Below are positions 63,607-64,000 of a DNA stretch of 64,000 nt, one piece after another. Under the pieces are notes generated by a model, which ran no database searches, was not told the DNA's origin, and worked only from the letters and a program-made list of their open reading frames with translations. Position 1 is the stretch's first letter; every line of letters starts with the position of its first letter. The position numbers and the translations under genes are program-made. The stretch comes from Sphingobacterium hotanense. GTDB taxonomy: Bacteria; Bacteroidota; Bacteroidia; Sphingobacteriales; Sphingobacteriaceae. The stretch lies in the NCBI RefSeq assembly GCF_008274825.1, contig NZ_CP030848.1, positions 2,728,001 through 2,792,000 on the forward strand. Reading direction: 5' to 3'.

Positions 63607-64000
63607 TTAGAATCCTAAGCTTACGCCCAATGTGTACTGTCTTGATTGGGGATAAACTCCAAAGTCCACGCCCAATGCCGGGTAATCGGATGGTGTCGCT
63701 GAAATCTCTGGATCTAATCCAGTGTACTTCGTAATCGTGAATAGATTTGTTGCTCCAAAATAGATACGCATTTTATTGAAAGACGTATTCTGGCCAAACA
63801 ATTTTGTGGTATTCAAGTTATAACCGATCTGTAAGTTTTTAAGCTTTAAGAAACTACCATCTTGTATATAAAGCGATGAAGTAGCCACTTCCATTTCATT
63901 AAGATCGCCTTGACCAATGATTGATGGCACTTCGCTGCTCGTATTGTTCGGGCTCCACGCATCTAATAAACGCGTGCTGTATTGACCGTTGAACACTCCG
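63607..64000 (-). CDS. SusC/RagA TonB-linked outer-membrane protein, C-terminal part
   Basis: Only the last 131 or so codons are in the window; the frame runs off the right edge. The end of the barrel is visible: SSLYIQDGSFLKLKNLQIGY, MRIYFGATNLFTITKYTGLD and the terminal QYTLGVSLGF, with the final aromatic residue typical of outer-membrane barrels. It forms a SusCD pair with the next gene. Whether it has an STN domain cannot be seen. Confidence 0.93.
   Translation of the reverse strand, partial: GVFNGQYSTRLLDAWSPNNTSSEVPSIIGQGDLNEMEVATSSLYIQDGSFLKLKNLQIGYNLNTTKLFGQNTSFNKMRIYFGATNLFTITKYTGLDPEISATPSDYPALGVDFGVYPQSRQYTLGVSLGF

Overview
The window looks like chromosomal DNA of a Bacteroidota bacterium of the Sphingobacteriaceae, most likely Sphingobacterium or a close relative. 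The grounds are two SusC/SusD-type loci, an ECF sigma/FecR pair, many signal peptides ending in AQ or GQ, promoters of the Bacteroidetes form TTG-N19-TAnnTTTG, weak Shine-Dalgarno use, and the DUF3822-rsmD-coaD order. The genus is an inference from protein style. I see no rRNA, tRNA, prophage, transposase, integrase or CRISPR array.

Layout. 1-2079: a secreted TPR-repeat protein, cut by the left edge. 2460-11418 (minus): a nutrient-uptake operon, sigma factor > FecR anti-sigma > SusC with STN domain > SusD > two TlpA-like thioredoxins. It has a near-consensus promoter at 11467-11496, but the susC reading frame carries a one-base deletion near 8678. 11589-13847: a ThuA/sugar-dehydrogenase/cytochrome c lipoprotein. 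14100-21392: a DPP4-like peptidase, an outer-membrane barrel protein, an AraC regulator, a methyltransferase and a small lipoprotein. 21736-23246: a small membrane protein and a pirin. 23383-30143: a TetR regulator and a complete efflux operon (TolC, HlyD, two ABC ATPases, two ABC-2 permeases) resembling E. coli cecR-ybhGFSR, with the same palindromic operator before both tetR and the efflux genes. 30337-34707: a membrane protein, a hydrolase, an M48 peptidase and a GNAT acetyltransferase. 34841-39027: a Crp-like regulator and a TolC-HlyD-permease set without an ATPase. 39214-39969: a GIN-domain gene with an internal stop. 40622-51035: housekeeping genes (DEAD-box helicase, coaD, rsmD, DUF3822, RecD-like helicase, S9 peptidase, ruvB, glycosyltransferase). 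51087-56346: three consecutive POT peptide transporters. 56446-61628: an operon for an UMF1-type MFS protein, a CCG-domain protein, a Tat-exported TIM-barrel protein and an unknown secreted protein, with a PBP4-type DacB upstream. 61876-64000: a second SusD and the end of its SusC.

The most interesting material is between genes. Two loci (30214-30311 plus; 39971-40070 minus) share a GGCAC...TTG motif with sigma-54 spacing, an identical 32-base core, and a rho-independent terminator whose stem sequence differs while its UCCCC loop is the same. This looks like a small two-copy regulatory RNA family. Separately, the larger intergenic spaces (2335-2404, 16367-16677, 40163-40600, 61718-61828) contain a modular dispersed repeat built from the same few hairpin and direct-repeat units. 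Several promoters have their -7 element only a few bases from the start codon, which suggests leaderless or very short-leader mRNAs.
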